A stretch of DNA of 64,000 nucleotides from Onchocerca lupi (GCA_028564675.1 JAOVVO010000089.1:62001-126000), one strand, 5' to 3'. Positions 1 through 13,414 are shown, counted from the stretch's first letter. The notes: generated by a model not told the origin, from the sequence alone. Translations and numbers: made by a program.

Positions 1-2075
1 TTGATTTAATCAGATAAAAAAAAAAGTGGCTACCAATGATTAACAGCCATAGTAACAAAATATGTTGTTCAGAGAGAGTTTCTGTTCTCAACTGAATCAT
101 TTCTGTGGAAAATTTCATTCCATCATGCTGATTCACCATTCTCCATTCTGAAAAATATTTCGATTTATTTCTGAATTTAATTGATGATAAAAATGATTAA
201 AAGTCAGGGCCAGAGCAATAAAATAAACTGGTCAGAAAGAATTCGGTTTACACTGAAGTTAATTTTATGAAAAAATAATTTAAAAGAATTTCAAGATATC
301 AAAAGCTTTTATAGGTTTAAATTAACTGATTCTTTCGAAGAATATTCATAAGCCAACGCTGATTGTGACTACTAACTTTTTTAAACTAGGCATAATATTT
401 TAGAAAACATTGACATTGAAATCGCCTTATGTTTCAGCTCTAATTTATTCCAAAAACAAAAATTCTGGCGAAACTGTTGGCAATAAGTAAACGAAATCCG
501 AAAAGGCAAGGATACCATTGAATTCTTATCGGAAGATGAGTGAATAGAAGGAATGTAAAGGATCACTATACATCAAACTTTTCAATCTCCAATTTTTACA
601 GCTTTGTCATCTATCTACTGCGATTGAGTAAATAAATTAAATAAAATCAGATTAAATCGAATTAAGATAGTACAGTTACAATAGATAGGACTGGCAAAAA
701 GGATGATTATATCGTGATTTCATCGACCTAAGCCTAAGCACTGAAAAAGTCGGTCATTGTGATTTCATTGAATGCCAACCAGAATTTTACTAAATACATA
801 AAAGTATTGTATAATAATTTTCTTTTTATTATAACGAAAAGTTTTTTTAACTTACTGTTCTAACGAAATTTCACTCTTCAAATTATTTTAAGTGTCAGAG
901 AGAAAAGATAAGTGAGTGATAATGGATTAGAGTGATGAGACTGCACAAATTATTTTGAGACCATGAAGAAATTATAGTAAGATTGTGAAGTTATGGTAAA
1001 GTGACGCTAAGATTGAAAATAAAAACCTTGTCCTAGTAATCAAATTACTTTCGGAAGTTTCCGAGTAACTTTTGGGAGTTAAATTATAGCGAAATTAACC
1101 AATCACTCTTGTAGAATCCAATAACTTCAATATATAACGGATTTTGAAAGAATACAAGAAAAAGATGTTTTATCGAAATAATTCTGAGAATATTGAAATA
1201 TGCTGCGTATTTTATTTGTCAAAATCCCAAGAATAATACTTCAACTTCAACTTGAACTGTCCTCACTTCTTAAAGGACACACTTAGTACTTGGGAATAAT
1301 TTATTTACATAGCAGACTCAACTGCACCGTCAATAGATTACAACAACAATGTATAATATTAGGTGGCGGAGAGATGGAAAGGATTCCAGATATTAATATG
1401 AACAGTAGAAAATTCATAGAATTTAAAATAAAGTTTTAACATTTTTAAGATTCCAAAAGCACAGCGTTATAACCTATTTGCATTATGTATATTCATATAA
1501 TTGTAAATTTGGAAACATACAAAGTGTAGCGGTCATTTCGACCTCAAATTATATTTCAATCTTCTCCTTTCATCTTTATACGCAATTTTTAGGAAAAAAG
1601 AAGAAAAAACAATCGCAGAAAATTTCACTTTGTTCAGTTTATGAGATAGTTTACACTAGCGTATAACAAAAAATAGCCTAAAATAGCAACAACGAATAAT
1701 CACTACCTAAATGGTACCACATTTTTGCATTTCTCATGATTGCAATTTTCAAATAAAGAAAATTCATGTCTAATAATTAGTATTGTGATTATCATTATTA
1801 ATTACTATTAATTCTATTTCTATTTGGCTAAAAAATCAAAAGGAATATGAATATATGATTAATCAATAACTAGTTGGCAGAACAACAATGAGATCGGTTC
1901 GTTTAGTAAGGCTTTCAATGCGATTGCTGAAATGCGATGACATTACGAACAAGACAATGATTACTTACGAGTGGAAAAGTTGATTTTATTTTTGACTATG
2001 GATGAATTTTTTCAGAGTGAGAGAAGAAGAGAACAGAATTATATTCGCAAGACAGGTCATCGAGTATAAATCGGA

Positions 2076-2185
2076 GTCTAGAATGACCTCTTTAGAAAGA
2101 TGGATGGCTTCCTGATGTTGGAACATTTCGGGTCTAGAGTGACCTCCTTAGAAAGATGGATGGCTTCCTGATGTTGAAGCATTTT
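2076..2185. repeat. 56-bp tandem duplication
   Basis: Two head-to-tail copies beginning GTCTAGA(A/G)TGACCTC start at 2076 and 2132, a period of 56 bases, with only a few mismatches. Both copies contain GATGGATGGCTTCCTGATGT. No gene overlaps them. Confidence 0.9.
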
Positions 2186-4284
2186 TTATAGTGCATCGAC
2201 CAAATACTTCATTAATAAATTTCAAAGTAAAAAGTTGGCAGAAAAGTAATCAAATTAGGAGAAAGATTCTCTATTAACGTTTTACTTTGCTGTTCACTAT
2301 TTTTTCATCTAAGCACTCATCAATTTTGCTGTTGATTAATTCATTAGGAAGGCTCAAGAAGTCTAGAAATCGTATTTGATTAATTTTTATTAGCATAGAA
2401 ATTCTAATTCTAGTTAAAAAATCATTTGTCTTCTTCCTTTCTCCTATCTAAAACTACAGAATGAAACTGAGCAATATTATAAATGGACGAATACCCGGCT
2501 CAAGGACAAAGAAGTTAGCCAAATCACCGCAAATAAAAATTTTGAAGAAATTTAAAACTGAAAAAGCAAAATAAACGGAGAATCAGACAGATGGATAAGT
2601 GAACAATAATCGGTTTTAATGGTGGTTGAGAAGGTAAGAAATGTAAAACACTACCATTACACACTGAAAATTTTCTTTGAAATGTCAACTAATTGAAATC
2701 GAAATGAGGTCGTTGCTGCGCACTGCGAAGCGAGAGGAAGGCTTAATTAAAGCTCATTTTTTGCAAAGAAAATCAAAATTGTGTTATGTTTTCCGCAAAC
2801 GATGCATTCAAAATTCTCTGGTTTAAGATGATGAAGCAAAATTTTACTAGAATCTCGTACACTGCACAATTTATACTAAATATAATCACTTGTGAGATAC
2901 ACGGATTATTCCAAGCAGGTACACAAGATTCTCTCTTATTTGACGTGTATTTGAATTATCTATTTTAATGTGTCATCAGATATGAAGTTTCTTGGAAGCT
3001 CATTGAGTTATATTTATATAATATAAAATTAAGAAATGAATCGTGGCGAAGGAAGGAGAAAATGAGCCAAGGATATACGAATTTTCAGCAACTGCTGCGA
3101 CAAAAATAATGCAGAATGATTGATCGGCGAACTGTTGAAATTGTTGGGCGATCGCGCCACAGAAGTGGACGACACACTGTTATTACCTCCCCTCCATCTT
3201 CCAATTTTATGTCCTTTTCCACTTCACCATGCAAAACATAATCCTTGCTGTAATTATTCCTCGAGCAATCATGGTGATATTTTTATAAAATTTTTCGACT
3301 TTCTAATTTATGCTCAAATAGAAGCCAAATAGAAAAATTTTCAAATAGAAGCCTTCAAGGATTACTTTTCAGGATTACTTTATATTATTATCATCGCAAT
3401 TCTCAAATATGCAGCGAAAATGTGAAATTGGATGGACTTCTTAAATTTTCATAAAGTTAAAGCTGTTAAATTGATGTTGAACCAATCCAACTGGTTGCTG
3501 TTCTGTTTATATTGAGTTGCAATATTGAATCTTCTCATCAACATTAGAAGCAGGCTTTATTTATTTAATGCATATATCAAACTTTGAAAGGCTCGTTTAT
3601 CTTTATTACAGTGGAAAGACAGCGAAATATAATTATCGTTAACTTAACAAATTAGCAATGAAAAAAGTGAGACATTAAAATCTTAACGAGAAAAACTAGA
3701 AAAATATTATGTCAGGTAAAGTCATTATAAACTCGTTTACAAGAATCTTAATTAATAGATTCTGTGTGAATGTGATATTCTAACATTTCATCAAGTAAAA
3801 ACTAAGTTTGATTTGGCATTTATGGTTCTATCAAAATAAGTGCAGTTCAGTTTAAATGACAAGTACAACGTGATTTATATCGGAAATTCCTGCTTAGGAT
3901 GAGATCGAAAATATGCTAAATGAGAAAATTGATGATGCATTTTTTGCTTCTTTGAATATATTTGTGTTTGTTTTTTAAATTCTTCTCTCTTTCCCAAATA
4001 TTAATATATTCTATGAAAAATGGATTTCTTATGAAAAAATTCTTTAACTTGGCTTTTCATGACGTATGTTCAGCGAAATTCATGTTAAATTTAACCAGAA
4101 AAAGTATTATATCTTTACAGCTGCGTCAACGGCAAAATTTTTTTGGAACATCTGAATTAACTTTCGTTTAATCTTTATTTTTTAGATTTCTTCTCCTTGT
4201 TCCAATGAAAAAATCGGAAATTTTGAATATTCATGAAAATATACATTTAGTTGGAGAATTTAAACCCATCCCCTTGATGAAAGC

Positions 4285-4374
4285 AAATCATTTTATTTGT
4301 TGCTTTACTCTGGTGTAATAGATTTGAGAAAATCATTTTATTTGTTGCTTTACTCTGGTGTAATAGATTTGAGA
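4285..4374. repeat. 45-bp tandem duplication
   Basis: Two essentially identical 45-base copies start at 4285 and 4330, each opening AAATCATTTTATTTGTTGCT and ending in ATTTGAGA. The near-perfect identity implies a recent duplication. No coding frame runs through it. Confidence 0.9.
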
Positions 4375-4880
4375 AATGTTGCTGTCATTTTAATTTGATG
4401 ACGAAATACAAAAATTTTGAAATATAATGTCAAATATCGAAGAACGCAGGACCATTTTATATGTAAGTGTCATATAGGCTTCAACTGCGGCTTCTTTGCT
4501 CTCAAAAAATTATGCAAATGCGGATAATTAAGTTATTTTTAAATGAAAATTTTACTGCATATATCCAGGTAAGGATCTTTATTTGAATTTTTGACAGAAA
4601 AAGGCTTTTTTATAGCGAGATATGTTGATTAGCTTGAAATAATCGGTTAATGTTGTTTACGTTGAATAGCATCCAATAAAAAATCATCGAAGGAAATGCT
4701 TTAAAAAAGTGATTGTGATAAAGATGAGGAAGAGATTGATCTTGTACAGCTCATTATGTTGTCCGACCTTTTGCCATTAAAACTGACAATATCGCATTGA
4801 AAAATTGGAAATCTTCGCAAACTATACAAATAAACAAATTAATGGACGTTTTCCAATCGAAATCCATTGATCGTCCTTGA

Positions 4881-5131
4881 ATAATGATCAGCGATATACT
4901 CGAAGAAAAGAGAAGGAAAGGTACTTGCTACAGGTACTTGCTCCAATCTATGCGATTATGATCGTCTATAGGTGTGCGTACACCAATGTTTTCCTCATAA
5001 TGAAGGTCATTTGATGTGGCATGAAAAGAGGTTATGACCGTGTTAAACTCAATAAGATGGGAAGGCCGATGCTCGATAAACTTCTAGAATTGGCAGTGCA
5101 GAATATACAAATAAATAATATATGACTCGAT
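4881..5131 (+). pseudogene. Interrupted reading frame, possible gene relic
   Basis: One + frame stays open from about 4881 through a hydrophobic stretch (LAPIYAIMIVYRC near 4943-4981), meets a TGA at about 5010, and continues in the same frame through MKRGYDRVKLNKMGRPMLD to a stop near 5124. Composition is richer in GC than the surroundings and codon choice looks like the neighbouring genes. An upstream patch at about 4711-4798 is also open and acidic (DKDEEEIDLVQL). I do not recognise a family. It may be a decayed gene or exons of an unresolved gene; the single in-frame stop favours a relic. Confidence 0.25.
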
Positions 5132-5288
5132 AAGACTCACAATTTATAGAAATTCATTAATACTACTAACATTTTCCATCCATTCCATTTTGATAGAGTT
5201 TTTTGCATAAAATTATGATCTCCAAAATTAATTTTTGGAATTTTAGATGAAGCAGTTTATCGCATGTACAGCTGATGCCGATAATATC

Positions 5289-5317
<29 letters not shown>
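5289..5317. repeat. Poly-A tract (A29)
   Basis: An uninterrupted run of 29 A. It could be a simple microsatellite or the tail scar of an old retroposed copy; no target-site duplication was recognised. Confidence 0.9.
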
Positions 5318-5320
<3 letters not shown>

Positions 5321-7261
5321 TGTCTGCAAATAATGTAAGCACCGGTCAATTTTGTTGTTTTGTGCAGTTTTTAAATAAAGTAATGATTACTAAACAATTC
5401 CCCAATCGATTCTATTCAAAAAGCCACGAGATCCAAAGTATATACTTGCTGGAACAATCGAAATAGTAAAAACCTTTTTTAAAACACAACAAATATTCTT
5501 CGCAAATATCACAACTAATAAGTGATGAAAAAAATTCACATATAACAATTATCTGTTAAATTCCTGTAAGTGCGTTGAGTATTTCAAGAATTACACATAT
5601 CTTCATGAGATTAACTGTAAACTCAAATATCCCATGTGAATTTCTCTATGATGCTTGATTTTATTTCTCACGTTAACAAAAAACTCATTATTCACAAAAT
5701 TTAAGTAAACTCTCATATTTACCATGAGCAATCCAATCAATCTGAATACAGTGCTTAAGGTAAAAAGATGATAAGAGACGGATTTAAAAAAGATACGCTG
5801 ATCAGGACCAGAAATTATCTTACATCTTTTGTTGATTAAATCCTCCATTTAAACTTTTCAACTATAAAAACATGCCTCTGTCATTTATGTAAATAACAAC
5901 TAACTTCACGACAAATTTCAGTGCTGAGCAAAAATACAACTATCAGAACAGAAGTTGGCTTTCTAATAAGCCTAATAATGCAAAATATGTTATTCAGAAC
6001 TAATTTTACTCATACATTTTTTTAGAAAATATTATCACACATAATATTGTAGCAATAGTTGACTGTATGGTTACAATTTCTTATTATGTGCTTCATATGA
6101 GCCTCTACCAGACGTAGCGTTATTTTTGTGGAAAAACGTAACATTCGCCTTGGATTTCAATTAGATTTCACATAGAAAAGTAAGAAGCAGAATGAGTGAT
6201 TGCTTTCTTTTGATGTTTTACTGCACAATGCATCCGCCATTTTCAAATGAAAATTATTTTCAAAAAAGGCAAAATATTACACTTCTTCATCCTCATGCAA
6301 TGCGAAAAAATTGTAACTTTTACCGGTTCCATTTTTTAGTGACAGTCACTGTTCTAAGAGTGCTAAATTACTATGCGCAAGATAAAATAAGATTGCACTT
6401 TAAAGAATTCTGAATGGCAACATCAAAAATCATTTTAAATATTGCTTATTTAATTCAGAAGCAAATCGAATTCATTTTTTTAGAAGCAAAAAATAGCTAT
6501 TATTACTGAGAACAATAATTATGGATATAATAATAAGAAATGCATGAGAACTTTCAAGAATAGAAAGCACATAAATTTGCAAATAAATTATTAGCTTAAA
6601 ATGCCTATTTTTTGGAAAACAAAAATACCAAAATAATATTAAAGGCTGTCGAAATAACCCAAAAAAAAGGGTTCATATTAATATTAATTAGAATAATTTT
6701 ATCTTTTCTTTTCTTATTTTTTTTTCTTTTTTTTGCAAGAATTTGATGTATGCCAGGTGCCAGTTAAAGTTGTTAAGAAATTGGATGATTGATTACAATG
6801 TTGTGGAGACTAAGGTCCAGACGCAGTTTCGAAACTGTCTGAAACTCTCATATTGTTTGGATTTGATTGATTATGTCTTAAATTTTTCTTACAAGTGTAA
6901 TGATTCCTTTAAATGTGTGGGAAAACCGAAATTAATTCCCAACTATAAGCAATTATTATGGAAAATTATATAATTAAATGATTAAAAATTTGTAAAACTC
7001 TTCGATGAGTCATCATGCTATTTCCCATGCTAATTTGCAGCCACATCTTTCCGTTTACAATTAATAAAGTCATTAATCTTGTGCTTGCAAATCTGTAACC
7101 ATCTTTGAATTCAATGAAACTGTCTTAACATTTTTTTTCCTTGTAAATAATTCTTTTCTTAAAATTATTTTATTATCAATTGTGTTATATCCCAACACGC
7201 CCAGTTCTTAACATTTAAAATACCCCTACTAAATTCCAAAAAAAACCACTTTTTTTTTTCA

Positions 7262-7927
7262 TTATTCTTTCTCTTTCGAATTGGTTTCGCTCTGACTGGA
7301 CGATCTTAAGCCACGTTGTTCTGTCCAAGCTCCCAACATATTCTTCTCTAAAAACCCAGTCAACATCACCCAATTTACTTCACTACACCTCTGATTTTCT
7401 ACTGTACTGCCAATTATATATTCTTGATTACTACTACTTTGAATAAAGGAATTAATATAAATCTGTTCCTTCGACAGCTTAATCCAAATTTCAAGCGTTT
7501 CACAATAAAATGCGGATTTAATTACCGATGTGGCTTAATCACAAACTTGTATGAAAAGAATATGAATATTAATGCAATGACCAATTTAACCTAAACTAAA
7601 ATATGTACGCAAACTTCACTATTTTAGAAAAAAAGTCGATCATGTCTTCTCATTTTATTCGCATCCTTATTGAGAAGCTAAAAATACTTAAAATAACTGA
7701 ATTATAGACAAGAGTGTACTCTCGAGTTTGGATTCAATCTAGATACCTGTCAGAAACAGATGCATGATAAGAGCATATTTAATTTGGTGACGACAATACA
7801 ATGCAAATGCAGCTTCTTCTGATTTTTTCATGACGTCTTCCTTTCCATATTTAATTAAATCAAGAAACGGCTGATGATTGCATAAATTGAAAGCAGCTTG
7901 CTTGAATTTACTTATTCTTTTGCTCAT
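7262..7927 (-). CDS. Two-exon gene, 150-residue protein of unknown function
   Basis: Exon 1 is 7927-7747, from an ATG to a CAG|GTATCT donor in phase 1. Exon 2 is 7533-7262, from a TTAAG acceptor in phase 1 to TAA. The two sum to 151 codons. The frame is clearly coding in composition: residues 1-60 are mixed helix with Lys-rich segments (KFKQAAFNLCNHQPF, GKEDVMKKSEEAAFALYC). Exon 2 contains YCETLEIWIKLSKEQIYINS and a hydrophilic Ser/Glu/Lys tail (SSSQSETNSKEKE). No signal peptide or membrane segment is evident. The start lies 219 bases from the tdc-1 start and points away from it, so the two may share a promoter region. The family was not recognised. The initiator ATG and the weak exon 2 acceptor are the uncertain parts. 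Confidence 0.55.
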
Positions 7928-8146
7928 CTAATCGACTTCTTGTTTTATCAGTTATTGCCTTTTTTCCTAGCCAGTTAATTCAGAAACTAATGAAAATAAA
8001 ACATGAATTTAGAGACTAAGATGTAACCGTCGAAAAATAAGTAAAATAAAATTCTGTTAGCATTGCTATTTAAAATTTTTGTTAGTATATGGAATAAATG
8101 GCCTTAAATAAGAGTCCTTCACTGCTTAATTCTAGAAACAGGAGAT
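7928..8146. promoter_or_regulatory. Candidate bidirectional promoter
   Basis: This 219-base gap separates two divergent start codons (the unknown 150-residue gene on the minus strand and tdc-1 on the plus strand). It is AT-rich with no obvious TATA box. Function as a shared promoter is inference from geometry alone; either gene could have further 5' exons. Confidence 0.35.
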
Positions 8147-11100
8147 ATGGATACTAGCGAATTCCGAAAATATGGCAAAGAAGTAGTAGATTATATCGCG
8201 GATTATATTGAAAATATACAAAAGAGACGTGTAGTGCCATCTATCGAACCCGGATATCTGCGAGATCTATTACCTGGTGTGGCACCTCAACATGCGGAAT
8301 CATTCAAAGATGTTATTCATGATTTCGACAAATATATTATGCCCGGGGTAAAGTTAAAATAATATTGCTCATGATACTTGAAGATATTTTGGGATTAGAC
8401 ATAAAAGCAATTATTTATTGGAAAGATAATAAGAATCTCCGTGAGACCATAATGAATAAGATGTTCCATAGAAATGACCAGAACGAATTCCATCAAATCT
8501 AAAACAAATTGCCCTGAAAATCTTGATAGAAAGAGTCAGAAATGTTTATAAATATCGGATTTATATGTTTTTCTGGTAACTTATAAATTAAAATTTATGC
8601 CACAAAACTAAAACAACAAAGCCGAATTTTCAAGAAATTTCCTTCCATTTTCAGATCACCCACTGGCAACATCCTCGATTTCATGCCTATTTCCCGGCTG
8701 GAAATGCCTTTCCAAATATTTTGGCTGATATGCTTTCAGATGCTATCGGTGCAGTTGGCTTTTCCTGGGTCGGTATTGTTTCTTCAGAGTTTAATTTCGT
8801 CATAAAAAGGAAAAAATCAGTTATTGAGCAACTAATTTTTTCAGGCCGCATGCCCTGCGATGACTGAATTAGAGATTATTATGCTAGATTGGCTTGGTCG
8901 AATGATTGGTTTGCCAGAGGCTTTTTTGCCATTCACCGAGAATGGAAAAGGTGGCGGTGTCATACAGGTAATCATGTCCTAAGGATTATCACCATATTAA
9001 TTTAAATAAAAGACAAAAATGACTCATATATAAAAGTAAAAAAAAAAGTGATTTATATTCATAGTTCAGACTCATATTTTGAATGATAAGTTTTCGAATT
9101 TATTCATATTTTAAAATTGCTAAGTTTTCCACTTTTAAAAATTTTAAAATAACTTTCAAGTTGAATTTCCTAAATTTAACTTATTTTTTTGAAATCATTT
9201 CACTATTTTCAGGGTTCTGCAAGTGAATGTAATTTCGTTTCGCTATTAGCAGCGCGATTTGAAGTGCTCAAAGAGCTCAGACACCGTTTTCCATTTGTCG
9301 AAGAAGGATTATTGCTATCAAAATTAGTCGCATACTGTTCAAAAGAAGTAAATGATGCATTTTCTTTACAGGAAACAAAACATTTCAGTCAGTCATTTTA
9401 ATTAAGTTTTTAATAATGAGGACTAAATAACCAACTAATTATAAACTGACGTATAACACAATAATTTGGAAAATATTTTGAATAATGCTTTCGAAATTTT
9501 TGCAATTCAATGAAATGATTTACAGGCTCATTCATCAGTCGAGAAAGCTTGCATGATCGGAATGGTTAAATTGAAAATTCTGGACACTGATTCGAAGTTT
9601 CGTTTACGTGGTGAAACGTTACGTCTGGCGATAGAGGTACATGCCTTTAAAAAAATTCTTAAAAATCACTATTATAATTGCATATTTTATATTTCGTAAT
9701 TTACCAGAGGAATTCTCGATTTTTTATCAGTCTGATTATTTACGTTAAATTTGTGTTTCATTTTTCTTTTTTTTTTTTTTTTTTTTTTTTTATAATGAGA
9801 TAATTCTGACCATTTCAGGAAGATCGTGATCTCGGTTTAATACCGTTTTTCGTTTCCACTACTCTTGGCACCACATCATGCTGCTCCTTCGATGTCCTCT
9901 CCGAAATTGGTCCTGTTTGTCAAAAAAATGATTTATGGTTGCATGTGGATGGAGCATATGGCGGAAGTGCTATGATTTGTCCAGAATTCCGGCCACTAAT
10001 GGACGGAATCGAATATGCAATGAGTTTCAACACCAATCCCAATAAATTTATGCTTGTCAATTTTGATTGCTCTACAATGTGGTAATTTCATCATATTACT
10101 AAGCAGAAATTGCAAAATATTTGTTCTCATATAAATTTGAAATAGAAGGTGTAATTTTTTGAAAATTTAAAAGTAACCTTGTGATTTTATGAGCATCCAA
10201 ATTTATAAAAAGAATTATCTTTTTTGTGTTATTCGCAAAGTATTATGCTCTTTATCTGGCATTCTTCATAATATTTTTAGGGTAAAAGATCGCTACAAAC
10301 TGACGCAAGCTCTAGTTGTTGATCCACTATATTTACAACACAGTTGGACAGGTATTCACTTTTCTGACAAATTCTGAATTTCAATTTGTTTTAGAAATTG
10401 ATTTTATTAAAATCTTTTCTCACCAGCTTATCATTTCTTTAAAAAAATCTCGACATTTCATTAATGAGAATGTTGAACTTTTCCGCTAGAATCTCAGCCA
10501 TTCAAAACACAATTTTCGTCTTTTTAAGATCTTGCCATCTTTCATATTCCTTTGTTATATTTCTCAAAAGTAATGTTTAGATAAGGCAATCGATTATCGC
10601 CACTGGAGTATACCACTCAGTCGTCGTTTTCGATCATTAAAATTATGGTTTGTGATTCGAGTTTACGGTGTCGAAGGTCTGCAAAACTATATCCGCAAGG
10701 TTTTATATTTTTTCATATTAGGAACTTGGGAATTGCTTATTATCCCAACGATTAACAATTAACATAGTTCAAATCGTTTGACATAACACCGTCATATTTC
10801 AAAACATTCTGATCCTTTGATATTTTATTACTTGCGGTCGGAAAACAACAGAGTGAAACGGAAATTTGTCATAACCATGGAAAAGCTTATGAAAAGAAAC
10901 ATCATTAATTAAATTTAAATATATGACGCTGAACATCTTTAAAACATTTTACTAGAGATCTGGTTGAAGTACTGAATACTCTGAGTTTGCTTATTTGTGA
11001 ATTCTAACATGTTAAAATCGGTATTCAGATTCCATGTTAACAATAATCTCTTTCATATTCTTGCAGCACTGTTATTTGGCAAAATTATTTGAGCAACTCA

Positions 11101-13059
11101 TACGAGCCGATGATATTTTTGAAATTGTTGGTGACGTGATTCTTGGTCTGGTTTGCTTTCGTATGGTTGCTTCTGAAGAAATGAATCAAGCACTCCTTAC
11201 CAAGTTTGCAAATTTCATTGTGGTTTTAATATCTTCTACAAAAGTGAAAAAAAAAAATGCTACTTCCAGAAATCAATCTTTGGAAAAAACTCGAAACTTA
11301 ATGGATAGATCAACTGTTCATTTTGCTTGGTAACTACCAGTACAAACATTTTTCAGAATTCTGGTGGTATCCAGAAGCCCAATACTATTCGATTTTGACA
11401 TATCTCGAATGATCCAACATTTGCAGATTGAATTCTTCTGGCCGTATTCACATGGTACCAGCATCGTTGAATGGGCGTTTTGTGATTCGTTTCTGTGTTT
11501 GCGCGGAACAAGCCACCGAAAAAGACATTCGAATTGCTTACGAACTCATTTCACAAACAGCACGACATATCCATCGTACGTCGTTCATCTTCTACTTTGT
11601 CTTTAGTATAAATTTAAATGGAAATAGATTTCTGAGATTATTGCACAACCGCCTCTGTTTAAAAATATTCAAATATCCAAAAATCAACCAATTATTTATA
11701 AATAATAGCAAGAACTTTTTACTCATACTAATTGGAGATGTTGCATATCTCATAAGAAACGAAATAATTTATCTATTGAAAGAAAAATCCATAAACTTCA
11801 TAAATCAAATAATGACAGCTGCATCAACTATAAATTGGATTAAAATATAATAATCTTATTTGAGCCATAAGAAAGATGTAAGGGGTATTGTGTAGATAAA
11901 TAAGTTTTTAGAGGAAGGATGAGAGCAATTTTAAGTTGTTACTCAAAAATTCATTATAACTTTAAATGTGCAATGTCGAGAAAATTTCCGATAGTTTGCA
12001 ATTTGGTTTGTAGTCGGGTTGCATTGGAGATCCTTTCGTTTTTATGGCCCAAATAGATCAACAATAGCTTTCAATGGGTTTATACGATATTATGAACAAT
12101 GGACAATAGCCTTTGCTGATCTTTACGATATTGTAGACAATATCGTGTTTATTTAAACAATAATAAAGATTAAATGAACAATACACAGTAAATAATAAAA
12201 GGATACTAACAGTTTATGAATGCTCACTATGTTTTCGTACTTTCCTTTCATGATTGTCGTTCTCCTTTCTCTCTATTACTTCAACTGCTCCTGCTGAACT
12301 ATCGCTCGTACTGTTTAAACCGTCTTTGAAATCGAATTGAATTGAACTGCTCCTGTTGATTCGAAAATCTCTTTTTTATGTGGATAATCCCTGATCTTAA
12401 TTGTGGGCAGGGGTTTACAACACATTAATCATACAAAAGATTGGTCAGGCAAAGGATAAGTTGGACAATGCTTACAATATTTCAAACAATGCACATGAGC
12501 TCTATTAATAGGTTAAAAAATGAGAGGATAAAGGCCCTTGTTTCCAGATATGAATGAATGATTCATTTGTCTGAGAAATATTCCATATTTCCTCTATACA
12601 AAATGCTTGAATTATTTTGTCACTTCGGTTTTACGACTGTCTAAGAAAATTTGCAGAAAATTCGTTGGTTTCATATCCACTTGTTGAAGAGGATGAGTTA
12701 GAAACAGCGGAAGAGAAAGGATACATTGGACAGATAAGTCTTTCTTTCAGTTCTCTTTATCAAAAATGAAAAAGAAAAAATGTCTTAATTGCCTTATTTG
12801 TTGTAATCACTGCCTTATCATTACAAAACAATTTTAGCCACCAGACCAAGAAGATCTTAACAAAAATGAAATTCTGAAGCGAAAAAATCAAGCAACGTTG
12901 ACTCAGAAACGTTCATTTCTTGTTCGGATGGTTTCTGATCCAAAGTGCTATAACCCAAAAATTGTGCGCCATTTAACTAAGAGTGGTTTCCGAAAAATGA
13001 ACGAAGACGTTGTTCGAGATCTCTCGCTACGGTTATTCGTTTTCAGTGAAAAATTCTAG
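8147..13059 (+). CDS. tdc-1: Tyrosine decarboxylase (aromatic amino acid decarboxylase family)
   Basis: PLP-dependent decarboxylase making tyramine from tyrosine, the precursor of octopamine, in specific neurons and gonadal sheath in worms. Twelve exons: 8147-8347, 8655-8768, 8845-8967, 9213-9347, 9526-9636, 9819-10081, 10281-10351, 10581-10699, 11067-11203, 11427-11575, 12657-12737, 12845-13059; total 572 residues with all phases consistent. The PLP-stacking His193 (AHSSVEKA), PLP-nitrogen Asp272 (HVDGAYGGSA) and Schiff-base Lys304 (NPNKFMLVNFDC) all align with human DDC H192, D271 and K303. The flexible-loop Tyr of DPLYLQH is present. The C-terminal extension carrying QKRSFLVRMVSDPKCYNPK is what separates the TDC-1 branch from plain DOPA decarboxylase; I recognise it from memory of worm TDC-1. 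The usual His before the catalytic Lys (NPHK) is Asn here. The last two exon junctions (12737/12845) are the least certain. Confidence 0.92.
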
Positions 13060-13414
13060 TAAATAGATGAGAGAACTGCCAAATCTCATTACATAAGTCG
13101 CCTATCATTTCTGGTAGTAAAATTAAAATCATTAATTTGCAATACTATTTGCAGACAAACGATCAGTAAAACTACGCAAAACCAATAGAACTACAAGTGA
13201 ATAATTCGAAATATTTCAAAAGAAGTGAGAATGACATTTTTAAGTAGAGAATGATTCGCATAAATTATTTCAAAAAAATCATATGAATTATGCAATCACT
13301 AGTAAGCTCTTTTGCAGAAGAAGAAGCATCTATTTAGTAATTCTGCTCTTAAGTTGAAATTTTTTGTTCTAATACATTTTTATACCATTCTTCGTTTATA
13401 ATTCGAAGTCCAGC

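Larger units (their letters stand above)
1..7261. other. Gene-poor AT-rich region with scattered exon-like islands
   Basis: No complete gene model could be built here. The stretch holds two short tandem duplications (2076-2185 and 4285-4374), a 29-base poly-A run at 5289-5317, an interrupted reading frame at 4881-5131, an exon-like island at 3087-3290 open on both strands, and a possible terminal exon at 6740-6792 (+) whose frame reads FDVCQVPVKVVKKLDD then stop behind a TTTTGCAAG acceptor. Other open frames of 60-80 codons in this stretch lack convincing splice context and have the base composition of the background. Confidence 0.5.

Noticed and set aside
5603..5848. 81-codon minus frame with hydrophobic segment
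   Set aside because: No convincing splice partners and AT-rich composition; a chance frame is more likely, though an exon cannot be excluded.
11428..11850. 140-codon plus frame continuing past tdc-1 exon 10
   Set aside because: The part after 11575 is intron read-through; the GTACGT donor at 11576 and the later TDC-1 C-terminal exons explain the gene.
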